Of a DNA stretch of 64,000 nucleotides, positions 23,906 to 35,773 are shown in pieces; the stretch's first letter is position 1; every line of letters starts with the position of its first letter. Origin of the DNA: Pogostemon cablin (lineage: Eukaryota > Streptophyta > Magnoliopsida > Lamiales > Lamiaceae); contig CM043009.1 in NCBI GenBank assembly GCA_023678885.1, positions 20,205,117-20,269,116 of the forward strand. Direction: 5' to 3'. The notes under the pieces are model-generated. The model did not search any database. It worked only from the letters and a program-made list of their open reading frames with translations, and had not been told where the DNA came from. Made by a program: the position numbers and the translations under genes.

Positions 23906-25233
23906 TTTCAGGTTTTCTTTTGGCTTCTCCGATTCATCTTATCTCCCATTCTTCTTTTTATTCTTACAGATTGGGGTGTGATTCATGTGTGAGTGGCATG
24001 TACTTGATATAGTTGATCTTGTATCATTGATTTGTATATGGGTTATTGATTCTGTGCATTCATGTGTTTACGTGTTTATTTTCATTGGAAAGAGCATGTA
24101 TAATTTGTTAAGTATATGGAATTCATGAGGAGTTGATCTTGATTATGTGCTATGAGGAGTATTAGGAATTGATTACCTATATGAGGATTTGAGCCTTTAT
24201 CATGATTGATCATGATAGTTTATTTTTGAGAGAATCATTCGTATGAACGTATTCTAGAACTTGGCTTGGAGTCTTGTGTGAGACTTACAATTGATGAAAT
24301 ACTAGGACATGATCTTAGGTCATTTTTGATTAATTGAGTCACTTAGCCAAATTTTACCTTTCCTAATGATTTTATAAACCTTTGGTAGCCCTGTTTGAGC
24401 CTTTTAAAAGCTTTTTCTTTGGCAAGCCAAATAAAAGAACCTTAATTACCTTATTTGAGCTTTGAAAATACCCTATTCATTGGTAGAGAGAGTAAGGTGA
24501 ATAAGTGTGCAAGAAGAAAAGGAAGATGGAATGAGGTTTAGTAAGAAAAATACATGGTTAAATCTTGTTTGGGGTAATGCCTGAAACTGGTACCCCGAAT
24601 TGCTTATACATGGGGCTTGAAGTTTTAAGAAGCAGCCGAACAATGTTCGAGAAGGGTAGTGCCTACAACTGGTACCCGAGCGATCAAAGGAAGAATGATG
24701 TTGATGCAAGGAAGAGAAGGAGAATCGAAAATCGCAAGTGCAAGAGAAGAATTGGAGGAGAATATAAAGACGAATGAGAAATCAAGAACCTCCAAGGTAA
24801 CTCTCTACTAGTGTCTTAAGTCACTATGTCCAAATTTTCCTACCCTTTCCAAAGAGCCAACATTACAACCTAGAAACAAGTCCTTTGTGATCCTAGTACT
24901 AATTTGATGTGAGTTGCTTTTTGAGACCTTTGCCAAGCTTATGGTTATGCGTGAATATGAATTGATATGAGTGTTTATACTAGCCTATAGTGTCTCACGC
25001 ACGTGACCGAAAGAGAGTAAAGACTTATCTTGTCAGCGAGATTACTTAGTACTCCGAATGGTGTGTGATTGAATTGATTTTACATGAGTGAAATATATGA
25101 TGCAAGTAATTTTTGTTTGATTCAATGAAGTGGCATGTGTAATATGTGTTGTACTTGATCTTGTTGAATTATACACGACTCCTGTGGTTTATATTGGTTG
25201 CCTCGGGACGAGCAACATGCAAGTTTGGGGGTT
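23906..25233 (+). other. 3' noncoding region and polypurine tract of element B
   Basis: It contains a block CCAAAGAGCCAACATTACA (about 24849-24867) that recurs in elements A and C. The polypurine tract AAGTTTGGGGGTT is at 25221-25233, right before the 3' LTR. Confidence 0.8.
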
Positions 25234-26900
25234 TGATGAGTGTTTAAATTCACAAGTCTGGCACTATGTTTTGTGCTAGTTTTGGAGAGTTTTGATGTGG
25301 AAATAGGTGGAAAACCTATATATATTGTGAATTAGCATGAATCAGGTGTTAGTGGAGCTATTTGAGTGTTTTCTTAGCAAAAACGGAGTGAAAGTGCCAA
25401 GAATCGAAGAGACAGAGTCGAAGCCATGCGAACCGCCCAAGAATTAGGAGGGTTCGACCTGGTTGGAGGAGGGTTCGACCTCTCAGTAGGTCGAACCAGC
25501 ATTGCGGAGCTTACAGAAGAGGATTCGACCACGACTCAAGTGGTTCGACCTGTCCATCAGGTCGAACCATGGTCGAACCAGTTTGCAGAAAAGAGGATTC
25601 GACCACGACGTTTTAGTTCGACTTGCCAATTGGTCGAATCGGGAGCGGGAATTGTCCAGTGATGAGGTTCGACCTGGGGTTCGACCAAGTCCTAAGTTGT
25701 TCGACCTGTTCAAGAGGTCGAACCAGTGCAGAATTCTTCCAGTAGCGGGGTTCGACCTGTTGTTCGACCTGTGGCCAGTTGTTCGACCTGTTTGACGAGG
25801 TTGAACCTACGTGCGAGAACTTACCTTATCCGGATTTTCGAGGCCGAAACGCGTGAGATCACTTAGAAAGCCCATTCCAAGCCCTAGAGACGTGATTACA
25901 AGTATAAAAGGAGGCTCATACAGAGAATAAAGAGAGCTTTTGATCATCAATCATAAGAGAGACAAGAGTAGAGGTGGTGATCCATCCGGAGGACTGTGAC
26001 AGAAGTTCGCTGAAGGTTCAAGTAAGAATGATCAATCTAACCATGATTGTTCCTAGATCAATCATGGGCTAGAACCGCCTTGGTAGTTCTAGGGTTATGA
26101 AAGTTTCATGATGTAATTCATATTTCGTGTGTAAAACTCCGTACAACACTACCTGTGGTTTGTTTTATATAAGATTGCATATTTAATCCATACTCATAGT
26201 CGTTTTGTGCATCAATGATCGTTGTGTAGAGTCTGAATACATAACATGGTTATTGATTGAGTGCGTTCACTACTGAGCAGGGTTTATTGTTATAATTCTA
26301 AGTGAAGGGATTCTGAAGTCTTATTAGAACCGTCTTATATGAATATTTATGAATTGAATTAAATTCGGGTTGATGAATAGGATGAAGAGTATAACTTTAT
26401 AGTACCTAAAAAGGGAGATCAAATCGGGTTAGATTCTAGACGTAGAAGATAATTGATTATGATAGTACCTAGAAAGGGGGGTGAAGTATATCTCTTGCTC
26501 CGAGATTATTCACACGTGTCAAGCGCATATTTACTTGTGTTTATAGAGTAAACTTGCATGGTCTAGTGATACGTCCACAAACCACAGGACAGAGTCGGAC
26601 ACCATCACATGAAAATACGAATTACTAGTGAAATTGGATGACCCGACGAACTACCTACTATTCTTATTGATCACAACTCACTTTTCTTTACTCTTATTAT
26701 TTCTTTTTTCTATTTGGATTAGAAGTTATTATTCCTTAAACCTTTACAATTACCAAACATAGTCTAAAGTATACTAGAATATAATGAAATTGATATTTAA
26801 CCGTCCCGTGGGTTCGATATTGTAACTTGGTCATCTTCGCGACTACAATTGATATCCTTATACTTGAGGATTAATTTGTGTGTTGAGAAAACCCCTATCA
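25234..26900 (+). repeat. 3' LTR of element B
   Basis: It is the same length as the 5' LTR. It contains the TTCGACC array at about 25451-25806 and TATAAAAG at 25903. It is followed directly by the target duplication GAGGA (26901-26905). Confidence 0.93.
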
Positions 26901-27632
26901 GAGGATTTGTTGCATAAGTATATTGAGGATAATGAGGTTAGGATGAAAGCATATGAATAGAGGGTTGAAAAAATTGAATTGTTAGTTATTGATGTGAAGA
27001 GTTCTATGGAGGTGAGAATGGAATCCATGGAACACCATTTAGGCCAAATCTCAACCGCTCTGGAAAATATACAAAGAGTAATTAATAAATCTTCTACATC
27101 AGAGACTAAAGACCTATGCATGGCTATCTACAAATCGGGATGAGGAAAGAATGGTTGAAGAAGGGTTGGAGGCATATAAGGAGGTTGATAAAGAAGAGAT
27201 TAGAAAAGAGGATAGTTTGGGGGTCAATGAGGCTATGAAGGAAAAAAGAGAGAGAGAGTTCCTAAGTGGGTGAAAGCAAAAGAGTTGAAAGAAGAGTTAA
27301 AGAAGGAATTTGATAGATTTGTTGAGTCTCTTGAGATGATGCTTGAGAAAGAAAAACTTCGAAATCAAGAAGAGATTCATGTACTTATGGAAGCAAAGAA
27401 GCCTCCGGATATAAAGATCATTGACTCTACTCCACACAAGCTAAAAATTTCTCATTCTATTGAACTTTCCAATTCTCTTGTGAATTTCCATAATTTCATT
27501 GATAAAAATTTATTTGTTGATAATTGTAGGACAAGGGTAGTAAGAGGACATCAACACTTATCTTTGCCCGAATTCTTATCTAGGGATGTGGTTGAAGTTC
27601 AAAACTCGTATGGAGCCCAATGGAAAAAGTGA
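26901..27632 (+). pseudogene. Element A gag, C-terminal part, right of element B
   Basis: It resumes the gag frame broken at 12978 (LHKYIEDNEVRMKAYE, then a TAG). It goes on as a Lys/Glu-rich coiled-coil region (ELKEELKKEFDRFVESLEMM) and a short tail ending at 27632. Stops and a GA-repeat indel break the frame. The first 540 bp are duplicated at 14646-15183. No zinc knuckle, protease or polymerase follows, so element A lacks pol. Confidence 0.78.
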
Positions 27633-29415
27633 AACAAGTGGAAAAGGTAATTCCTTGTGAAGAACGTCTTCAGAGAACAATTACTTAAGCTATTTAACAA
27701 GAAAGGTGACATTCTTGTAGTTGAGCGTGAGAGCACAAGGCACTATTTCAAGAAGAAGCCTATGAAAGTGCCAAAGATTATTCAAGACCACCATGAGCTT
27801 GAGAAAAAACTTCTGTCTAGCTTGAAGACATTAAACTTAGCGCTAAATGAGAGGTACCCCATCATTATCTTTTATTGCTTTCTTAGTGTGTTTTTATTTT
27901 ATTTCTTGTCTTTTGTAGGAACATGAAGGACTTTTCCGGTGATGGACTTGAAGTGAAGAGAGGTACAATAAATTTGGTAACAAAATTCTTTCCAAACTAA
28001 AATTGAACTCTTAGTTAAATTTAAGTTTGGGGGAGCTTGCTCGTTTTGTTACTTGTTCATCTTGTTCTTAGTTTGCACATTTTGCACCGGCGCACCTTTT
28101 GTTCTTCTTATTCTTGTTGTTAGTTGTTTTCCCTTGTGTTTCTTATCATTCAATCTTCTCTTGTGGAGCTTATTTGATGGTTGTTTGAAGCTATAAGATT
28201 GGGTTGGATTATGTAATTGGATTGATGTGAATTTGTGAACATATTATGGTTGAGAATTTGCTTGCATGGTGCTTCTTTACGCTATTGATGAACCGTGAGA
28301 TTTTGAGCCTTGAATTCGTAATTGTTATACGATTCATTCTTTCATGTGTGCATCATTCATGTGTATGTGTTCTAGAACTTGCCATTCGTCTTTCTTAAGG
28401 CTACGTTTGTGTGGATACTTTTGAAAATGATTTTAGGTCATCTTTGATATTCAAAGTTAGAGCCAAACATGTTTTCCATACCTTTTAACATATGATCCAT
28501 TTCTAGCCAATTTGAGCCTTTATAGCCTATATTATTTGATAAGCACATCATCTAGGCAAATACCATTTGAAAATAAGAAAGAATCCTATGTGTGGAGATT
28601 GACTAGAGAAAGTGTAGATAGACAATGTGAAAAGACAAAAGAATGGAGGAATGAAGTAGAATGGTTACAAAAGAAGGATATGAGATGCAAAAAGCATGAA
28701 AGAAAAAAAAATGAAAAAATTATGAAAGAACTTGAATTAGCATGATGTTATCTTTTAAAAGTACAAGTTCAAGAAAAAGCTTAAAGAAGGAAATTGTTGT
28801 TGTCCATGAAAAGAGGAAGTTGAAGAAGTCTTGAATAGGTGATAAGAAAGAAGGAGTTTGAAGTTATAAATGGAAGAAGAATGCTTAAAAAGAAATGGTG
28901 GCAAGAAAGATAAGAGAAGATGTAAGAAGAAAATTTATGAGGGTTACAAAGCTTTCAATAGGATCTCTCCACACTTTTAGTCATATTTATCCTATATTTA
29001 TCCTTCCCTAGCCAAAGAGCCTTCATTACATCTAATGTAAAGTCCTATTTGATTCATTGATTGAACTTTGGAGACTTGTGAATGTAGTCCACGAGCAATT
29101 CTACAGCAAGTCGAGCCAATTGATTGATGAGTGTTGATTTACCCTTCTTAAAAGAATGTTGAGTGAAATTGATACCCTATATGAGGCTTGGACTAAAAAA
29201 GGACTATATTACGCTTTATTCTCTTCTGATTGAACTTGTTAATTTCTCATGTCATGAATCTAATGTTGTAGGATGACTTAGCATAGTTTGTAGTCCTTAT
29301 TGCTATTGATGTGTTATTGCTTATGTTCGTTAGGTATTTTTCTAGGTGAAAATGTCTCCTCAGGGTTTATCATTTTTGTTGCTCGAGAACGGACATCACT
29401 TTAAGTTTGGGGGTG
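27633..29415 (+). other. 3' noncoding region and polypurine tract of element A
   Basis: CTTGAAGACATTAAACTTAG at 27821-27840, followed by CGCT, is matched in element C at 49271. The CCAAAGAGCC..CATTACA block is at 29012-29030. TCGAGCCAATTGATTGATGA (about 29112) is also shared with C. The polypurine tract AAGTTTGGGGG is at 29403-29413. The 89-codon frame at 27657-27926 covers the first conserved block but has no recognised product. Confidence 0.75.
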
Positions 29416-30283
29416 TGATTAATGATATTTTTACCTAAATTTTAGTGTCTTTTTATATCTATTTTTGTAGTATTTTATCCATTTTTATGTTCTATTTGGT
29501 GGTGTTTTGTGTTTTTATGGAAATATATGAGAATGAACTTAAAGTGTTAACAACGGGTGAAAACGGAGCGAAAATGGAGTCGGGAGAAAGAAAAAAATAG
29601 TGCAGCACAAACACGCCCAGCTGTGTCCAGTACACGAGACGTGTCAAGCACACGACCCGTGTACCGCGCACGGTCCTATAAGAGGTGGCCGTGCTCAAGC
29701 ATCAGAACGACCAACACGCCCACCTCTGTGGACGTGTTCCGTGCACGAGCAGTGTGATGTCTGAAGCTGAACGTTGACCAGAAATCCTGACACGACTCGA
29801 GCCGTGTGTAAGCACACGAGCTGTGTAGGTGTAAGAATCAGAAAAATTGTAGAATTCATCCAGAAGGTCTCCAAGGTGTATAAATACCAATTCATTCAAC
29901 ATTTGATGAAGTTTTCTCCGTGGATTATCAGCTGCTCACATAGATCACACACAAATTTTTTCATTTTACACCCTACCTTCATCCATTCACCACCTATTTC
30001 ATCTATCTTCATCACACCATCAAAATCTTCATCCAAATGAGGAAAAGAAGTAAGGAAGAGAGGAAAAGAAGCAAGGAAGAGAGGAAAAGTGCAAAGAGAG
30101 GTAGAAGATCACCATTGAAACACTTCAAGGTAGTTTTCATCAAAACCTTGTACTAAACCTCATAGTTTTGTCATGATTTGTAAGGATTTAAATGTCTATG
30201 TTAATTTCCTTATGAATATGGTAGGTTAATCTCCCTTATAAGATTAGCAATATGAAAGTTGTTGGATAATTTTAGGATTTATG
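29416..30283 (+). repeat. 3' LTR of element A, truncated
   Basis: It starts TGATTAATGATATTTTTACC and matches the 5' LTR up to GGATTTATG at 30283, where a different LTR begins. About 870 of 1,410 bp remain. It keeps about 70 bp near 29760-29830 that the 5' LTR has lost. Confidence 0.88.
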
Positions 30284-31531
30284 CAGTTTGGTCGAGTGGG
30301 GACACGGAATCCTATTTTTGATAATTTTGTACCTCCAGTAGCGTGTATTTTGTATTCTATAAGAAAAAGTCCATTCAAGGTCCATAAGAAGAGCTTACAA
30401 GTATAAAAAGGGATGCAGATCACATCATTATCCATATGAGGATACCGCAACACAATCATCCTACACTCCACAAGGGGGACCACCCCCAACCATCATCCAC
30501 ATCCTTTTCCTCCATCCATCTATCACTTTGAAGATTCGTCTGTTGAATTAAGAGGAGGATTCAAGACAGAGAAGGGCGCGACGACTCCCGCATCTAGGGT
30601 TTTATTCGTTTTCTAATTTATCTTGTATTTTCCAGTCATATGGATAAGATCTATCTAACCCCCATGATTGTTCTTTGTAATATCATAGGCTAGAACTGTT
30701 TTGGTAGTATAGGGTTTCGAAGGTTTTATTAATTAATTGAACTTTCGTGTGTATACTCCGTACAACACTACTTATGGTTTATTTTATATAAGACTATGCT
30801 TTCTTATTCCATATTCAGAGTCGTTTTGTGCATCATTAACTGTTGAATAGAGTCTAAATGTTCATCTTGGTTATTGATTTAGAGCGTTCACTGCTGAATA
30901 GGATTTCATGTTATGATTCTAAGTGAGGGGACTCCGAAGTTTCATTAGAACTATCTTATATAAATACTTATTAATTGAATTGAATTCGGGTTAGTAAACA
31001 GGATAAAGAGAATAATTTTATAGTACCTATAAAGGGAGATCATATCGGGTTAGAGTACCAATTGATCAGGAAAATAATTGATACTGATAGTACCTAGAAA
31101 GAAGGGTGAAATTATATCTCATGTTCCAAGGTTATTCACACGCATTACACGTATATTTACTTATGTATGTAGAGTAGATTTGTATGGATTAGTAATGCGT
31201 CTATATTTCACAAGGCAGAGCCGTCCTTAATACACGAAAGGAAATTAATGAATGAAACTGGATTACCCTAGGGCTACCTATTCTCTCTCTTGAGTCACTT
31301 TCGTATACTTTTAGTGTTTATTTTATTCAAATTGTTATTTAGTAATCTTTCTTAGTAGTTTAATAATTAAATCCTCAATCTTTATTGTCACCTGTCTTAA
31401 TTAATTTAGTAAATAATTAAATTGATAATGCGCCGTCCTTTGGGTTCGATATTTAACTTGATCGCTTATCTAAGCTACAATAACATCCTTCATACTTGGG
31501 GATTAATTGCGTGCAAAGAAAACGTGCATCA
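30284..31531 (+). mobile_element. LTR fragment related to element B
   Basis: From the TATA region (CAAGTATAAAAAGGGATGC, about 30400) to the end (AAACGTGCATCA at 31531) it follows the B LTR, with clear but diverged matches such as CTCCGTACAACACTAC. It lacks the hairpin-word part of U3. It abuts the truncated A LTR with no target duplication. Confidence 0.8.
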
Positions 31532-31769
31532 ATGATCAGAATTTGAACAAAATTATTTCCTAATTTGAAAAAAAAATCATAATTTCAATTATATAATTAT
31601 TTGGGTGGCTAAAATTTATTTGAAAATATTGAATATACTCAAATAATATATTTAATATTATTAAATTTAATAAATAATATCTTATTTCCTTATTTGAAAA
31701 AGTCATAATTATAATTATTTAATTATTTTAATGGATGGCTGAGATTTGTTAGAGATATAGATGGTTAGG
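31532..31769. repeat. AT-rich segment with a degenerate ~165-bp direct duplication
   Basis: TTATTTCCTAATTTGAAAAA..GGTGGCTAAAATTTGTT-like sequence occurs near 31551 and again near 31684. No gene seen. Confidence 0.6.
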
Positions 31770-32310
31770 TGATGAGTGATATTTTCATCTAAATTTTAGT
31801 GTATTTTTATATCTATTTTTGTATTATTTTATCCATATTTATGTGTATTTTGCTTGTGTTTTTTATTTTTATAGAAATATTTGAGAATGAGCTTAAACGT
31901 ATGAAAAACAGGTGAAAACAGAGCAAAAATGAAGACGAAAGCTGAAACGAGAAAAAGAACAGAGCTCGACCAAGCTCGGCTCGAGTCTTATCACTCGAGC
32001 CGAGCTAGTGTAAGCACGAGCCGTACGCCAGACACGGGCTTGTAAAAGATGACCATGTGCCAACACCTGAAATGCCTGCTCGCCCACGCTGTACTCGAGT
32101 ACAGAACACGAGGCGAGCTCGGATAAGGAACACGAGTTAAGTTCTACGCACGAGTCGAGCTCCGTCTGCTGCCGCAATTTGCTGAAAAAGCGAGACGCGG
32201 CTCGAGCCAAGCTACAACACTCGGGTCGAGTTCGTGCAAATTCTGAAAAATAGAGATCTGATGAATATGCAAAGAAGCCAAACCTCTCAAAAGTGTCGTA
32301 GGGAGATCCG
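31770..32310 (+). mobile_element. Fragment of a third A/C-type LTR
   Basis: It starts TGATGAGTGATATTTTCATC like the LTRs of elements A and C and follows them through GAGAATGAGCTTAAAC. It then has its own inverted-word cluster built on CTCGGCTCGAG/CTCGAGCCGAG (about 31970-32220). The LTR end and primer-binding site are not found, so it is truncated. Confidence 0.7.
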
Positions 32311-34005
32311 ATGATGTAACGGAGAGAGATCCCATCATCACTGTTCGTCGACGTTCCACTCACCACATCGAGCCACCGCTGCAAATCCAATCATCTGCCT
32401 CCGAACACCTTCCCCGCGAGCCTGATCGTGCACTGTCGACCTTGCCGCTGCCTGAGTACGTTGCTCGCTTCTGGCCGGAATCCTTGGAGAGAAAAGGCTG
32501 GAATCCTTTAAGAGAAATGGAAGGAAACAACCGATTTTGTGGGAGAGGAGAGAGAGAAAGGTTCAGGAACAGGCAGATTTTTGGAAAGAAGAGAGAGAAA
32601 GGAGTGGACAGCGTGATTTTAGGAAAGTGAATAAATGATGTAAATTGGATTTTTTATCTTTTATATGTGACCCGTTTACAGATACGGGTTATATTTTTAC
32701 GATGCACTTGGTGTACAATAGATCAACCCATAAGTTAATAGTTGTGGTGTGGTGCAAATTTTTTTTTACGAATAATTTTACTAAATTAATTTTTTTAAGA
32801 AAAATTTAAAATGAGAGTGTTTTTGCTTTAAATATGGTATTTCTTCCATCCCAACTTTAATTTCATATTTTGTGGTATTTCTTTCATCCCAACTTCAATT
32901 TCATATTTTGCTTTGATTCGACTCAAACTCAAGTTAACACTTATATAAATAATAAAAAAACTTGAATAATAATTTAATATATAATATACTTTAATTAAAA
33001 AATTATGAGAATGAGAAGTAATTTATTTTATTAATTTAATTGAGATCATAAAAATTTTCTTATAATTATAGTAATAGATTATCTTATTATTTAAAATGTT
33101 ATCCCGTGCAATGTACAGGCTTTTTACAAGTAAATATTAATTGCAAGATTATAAAATATTAATTACTTTAAATAATAAATTACTTAGAATAAAATATTAA
33201 TTTTAATTTTAAGATTATTAATGAGAGATATTAAATAAAACGTTATGTAAAATATTAAATTATTTAAAATAAAATATTAATTGCAAAATTAATGTGAGAG
33301 CGCCACGTATACAATTCTTTCAAGAATGAACGTGGCGACGCCACATACACAAAATCTTTCAATGAGCAACGTGGTGCCGCCACCTCACAATTTTTAAAAG
33401 GCATGACTAAATACGCACCCCTTCTTATTGAATACACACTCTATTATTATATTATTAAAATATTATATATTTTAAAAGTCTATATTACCCTTAAGATAAT
33501 TAAATACACACCCCATATATTCTAAATTAAATTATATTTATTCATGTCTTATCTTATGAAATCCTTAATATTCGAACTATCTTTAATCGTCTAATCTAAT
33601 TCAACCTGATTCCTGCACAAGAAAAGACAGTTGACAGTTGTATGATCACAAAGATGATTGAATTTGTATGAACACTAACTGATTTTATAGTCAAAGAGAT
33701 TAGTCTTGATTTGAGAGTCATTGGACGTGGAAAAGAAACGAGGGTAATATTTCATAAACAGGCTCAACCCATCCCTTCCGCCACCTTCATTGCTGCCGCA
33801 TCGGAAACAGAACAAGAGAAAAGATACGTTAAGGCTGAGGGCACATATTGCAGACATGGTTCTAGAAACAGTGGAAGATCGTTCGTGTTTCATGGCAAGT
33901 TTTCTCCAGCGGTGCGGTGGCACAGCCGTGATCGATGGTTGGCTCGCGACGGAGCTTGAAACAAATAATTGCTGAACATACAAAGAGCAGAAATTGTGGA
34001 ATTTC
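32311..34005. other. Unassigned region: GC-rich block, AT-rich spacer, short tandem repeat
   Basis: 32311-32640 is GC-rich with a 62-codon frame that I cannot identify. 32640-33300 is AT-rich. 33301-33388 has two tandem units of 38-39 bp starting CGCCAC, then a third start. 33780-33978 has a 61-codon + frame with gene-like composition (VLETVEDRSCFMASFLQRCG), possibly a host gene fragment; no intron or start could be supported. Confidence 0.4.
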
Positions 34006-35759
34006 TGTTGGGTTCGTTATAGCGATCCGGGTGAACGCAGCGGAATTTAAAAATTTTCATAATTAATAAATCATATTTATTAAATACATGAAAAGATTTC
34101 ACCCCGGATGCTCGCAAATGATTATTGGATCCTGTGTTGAAATATATTGAAAGAAATCTACGTAAAGATTATTCTTACCCTCGTATACTTTCTTCCAATT
34201 GATGCAAGGAGTGAGAGAATCGATTCCCGGATTGTGGCTAAAACTCCATACTTCTCAATAAGGGATCCAAGTGTATCCCCTCTAAAGTAATCCACCAATT
34301 AAATGAACAACACAAATTTTACACTTCGCTAGTAGTGTAAAACTTGTGAATTGGAACAACAAGATAGATTTAAGATAGTGTATTTTCACACACGCTTTAG
34401 CAACGTGTAAGAAGGAAGCAAAGAGAACTTAGGAATTTTAGGAGAGAATAAGTAGATATAATTTTTCTTGCAAATTTGTGGAGAAGAGTGGAGTTATATT
34501 AATGGTATCTAATGCCTTCCACGTATTACTCCACAATGCAAAAGCAAATCCATTAGTCCTCAAATTATTGCTGACCCCAACACCACTATCTTATCTCCAA
34601 TACCAATATCTAATTTATTTATTTACTAATACTAATTAAATAATCAAATTATTTAATCATAATAAATAGTAAACAATTTAACTATTGTTCCAATTGATAA
34701 AAGTTGTTCATTCAAATTAAGGTGTGATCCTTTAGGTTCACTACTAACTCTAGCAGTAGGCTTACAACATTTGTAATTAATAAATATCAATTATTATATT
34801 AATTAATCCAATTAATTAATTCACTTGAAATTAACTAATTAATTTCAAGAACCTACTAATCACGGTAACATCTAGCAAGTAGCGTGATCTTCTAGTGTTA
34901 GGTGAATAGCGAGTAAACCTTCAAATTAACGAGTGACATACACGTACGGTCTTTCTAATAATTAATCTCCCGATTGAGTCTAGAGTAGGAATATTAGTCG
35001 AAACTCTACTAACTCAATAATTGTGTTTCTATTTCATGTTACAATGATTCATTATGAATCTTTATTCTCATTGCCTTGGCCAAGGTCTTTGAATCATTAA
35101 CAATGAAATACACAGAAGATTCTCTTGTCCTAGACAAGTGTTAGATTCTATCTTAGCCACACATAAGTCTCCATGTACATCAATATAATACCCAACATAT
35201 CCCCTTTATGATTGCTAAACAATCAGAAGATAAATCTAAGTATTAGAAGAAGTACACAAGACTACCATGGTGCTTCAAGTCTAAAGACTAATCGTGTACT
35301 ATCGTAATTAGAAAATTCTAATTTTGACACATATCCAATAAGAATTTTCTACGGATCATGTTCGATAAACTTATTCTCTAATAAGTATCTACATATATGA
35401 ATTTGTGTCACAATACTAATATTGATGGAATACAATATTCTCGTCCAACGAGCATTCATCATATGTACGAGTCTTTACTGAATTATTCTTTGTCCCATTT
35501 AGAAAAATTCTTGATTCGGAACCATGTTTAAGACCAAAGCTCTATGTATAAATTCCATGATTACCATCATATGCGTAACCATACATTTTAGCTTTAAATG
35601 GTCTAGGGACTTTATCTAATAAGCATATGTTATAATGCATAAAATAGATAAATTAAAACAGCCTTTAATAATATAATTTCCAATGAGATTATTTATATTC
35701 AAAATATAAAGAGTATAATTATCCAATCTAATTGGTGCGCTGGGCATATTACTCTAACA
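34006..35759 (-). repeat. 3' LTR of the copia element
   Basis: On the minus strand it begins TGTTAGAGTAATATGCCCA, directly after the polypurine tract AAGTGGGAGAT (35760-35771). It ends GAACCCAACA at 34006. Its length is 1,754 bp. Confidence 0.8.
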
Positions 35760-35773
35760 ATCTCCCACTTGCC

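Larger units (their letters stand above)
12979..26900 (+). mobile_element. Element B: Athila-lineage Ty3/gypsy retrotransposon with extra 3' ORF
   Basis: The LTRs are 12979-14645 and 25234-26900 (1,667 bp each; by eye about 30 differences, mostly transitions). The target duplication is GAGGA. The order is LTR, a duplicated piece of element A (14646-15183), gag, hairpin-word array, protease, RT, RNase H, integrase, second array, a spliced-looking Athila ORF, polypurine tract and LTR. The element's own primer-binding site and leader are missing because the duplicated piece sits where they should be. Frameshifts and stops in gag and pol make it non-functional. Confidence 0.92.
10464..30283 (+). 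mobile_element. Element A: non-autonomous Athila-type LTR retrotransposon, hosting element B
   Basis: The 5' LTR is 10464-11873, followed by a tRNA-Asp primer-binding site, a degraded gag and no pol. Element B is inserted in gag at 12978/12979 with the 5-bp target duplication GAGGA (12974-12978 and 26901-26905). Element A resumes at 26901 and reaches its polypurine tract at 29403-29413 and its 3' LTR at 29416. The 3' LTR is truncated at 30283. Without B the element would be about 6 kb. Element C in this window is a relative with the same plan. Confidence 0.85.

Noticed and set aside
33711..33975. Two overlapping + frames of 82 and 61 codons
   Set aside because: No start context, splice sites or recognised domain; possibly a gene relic but not supportable as a CDS.
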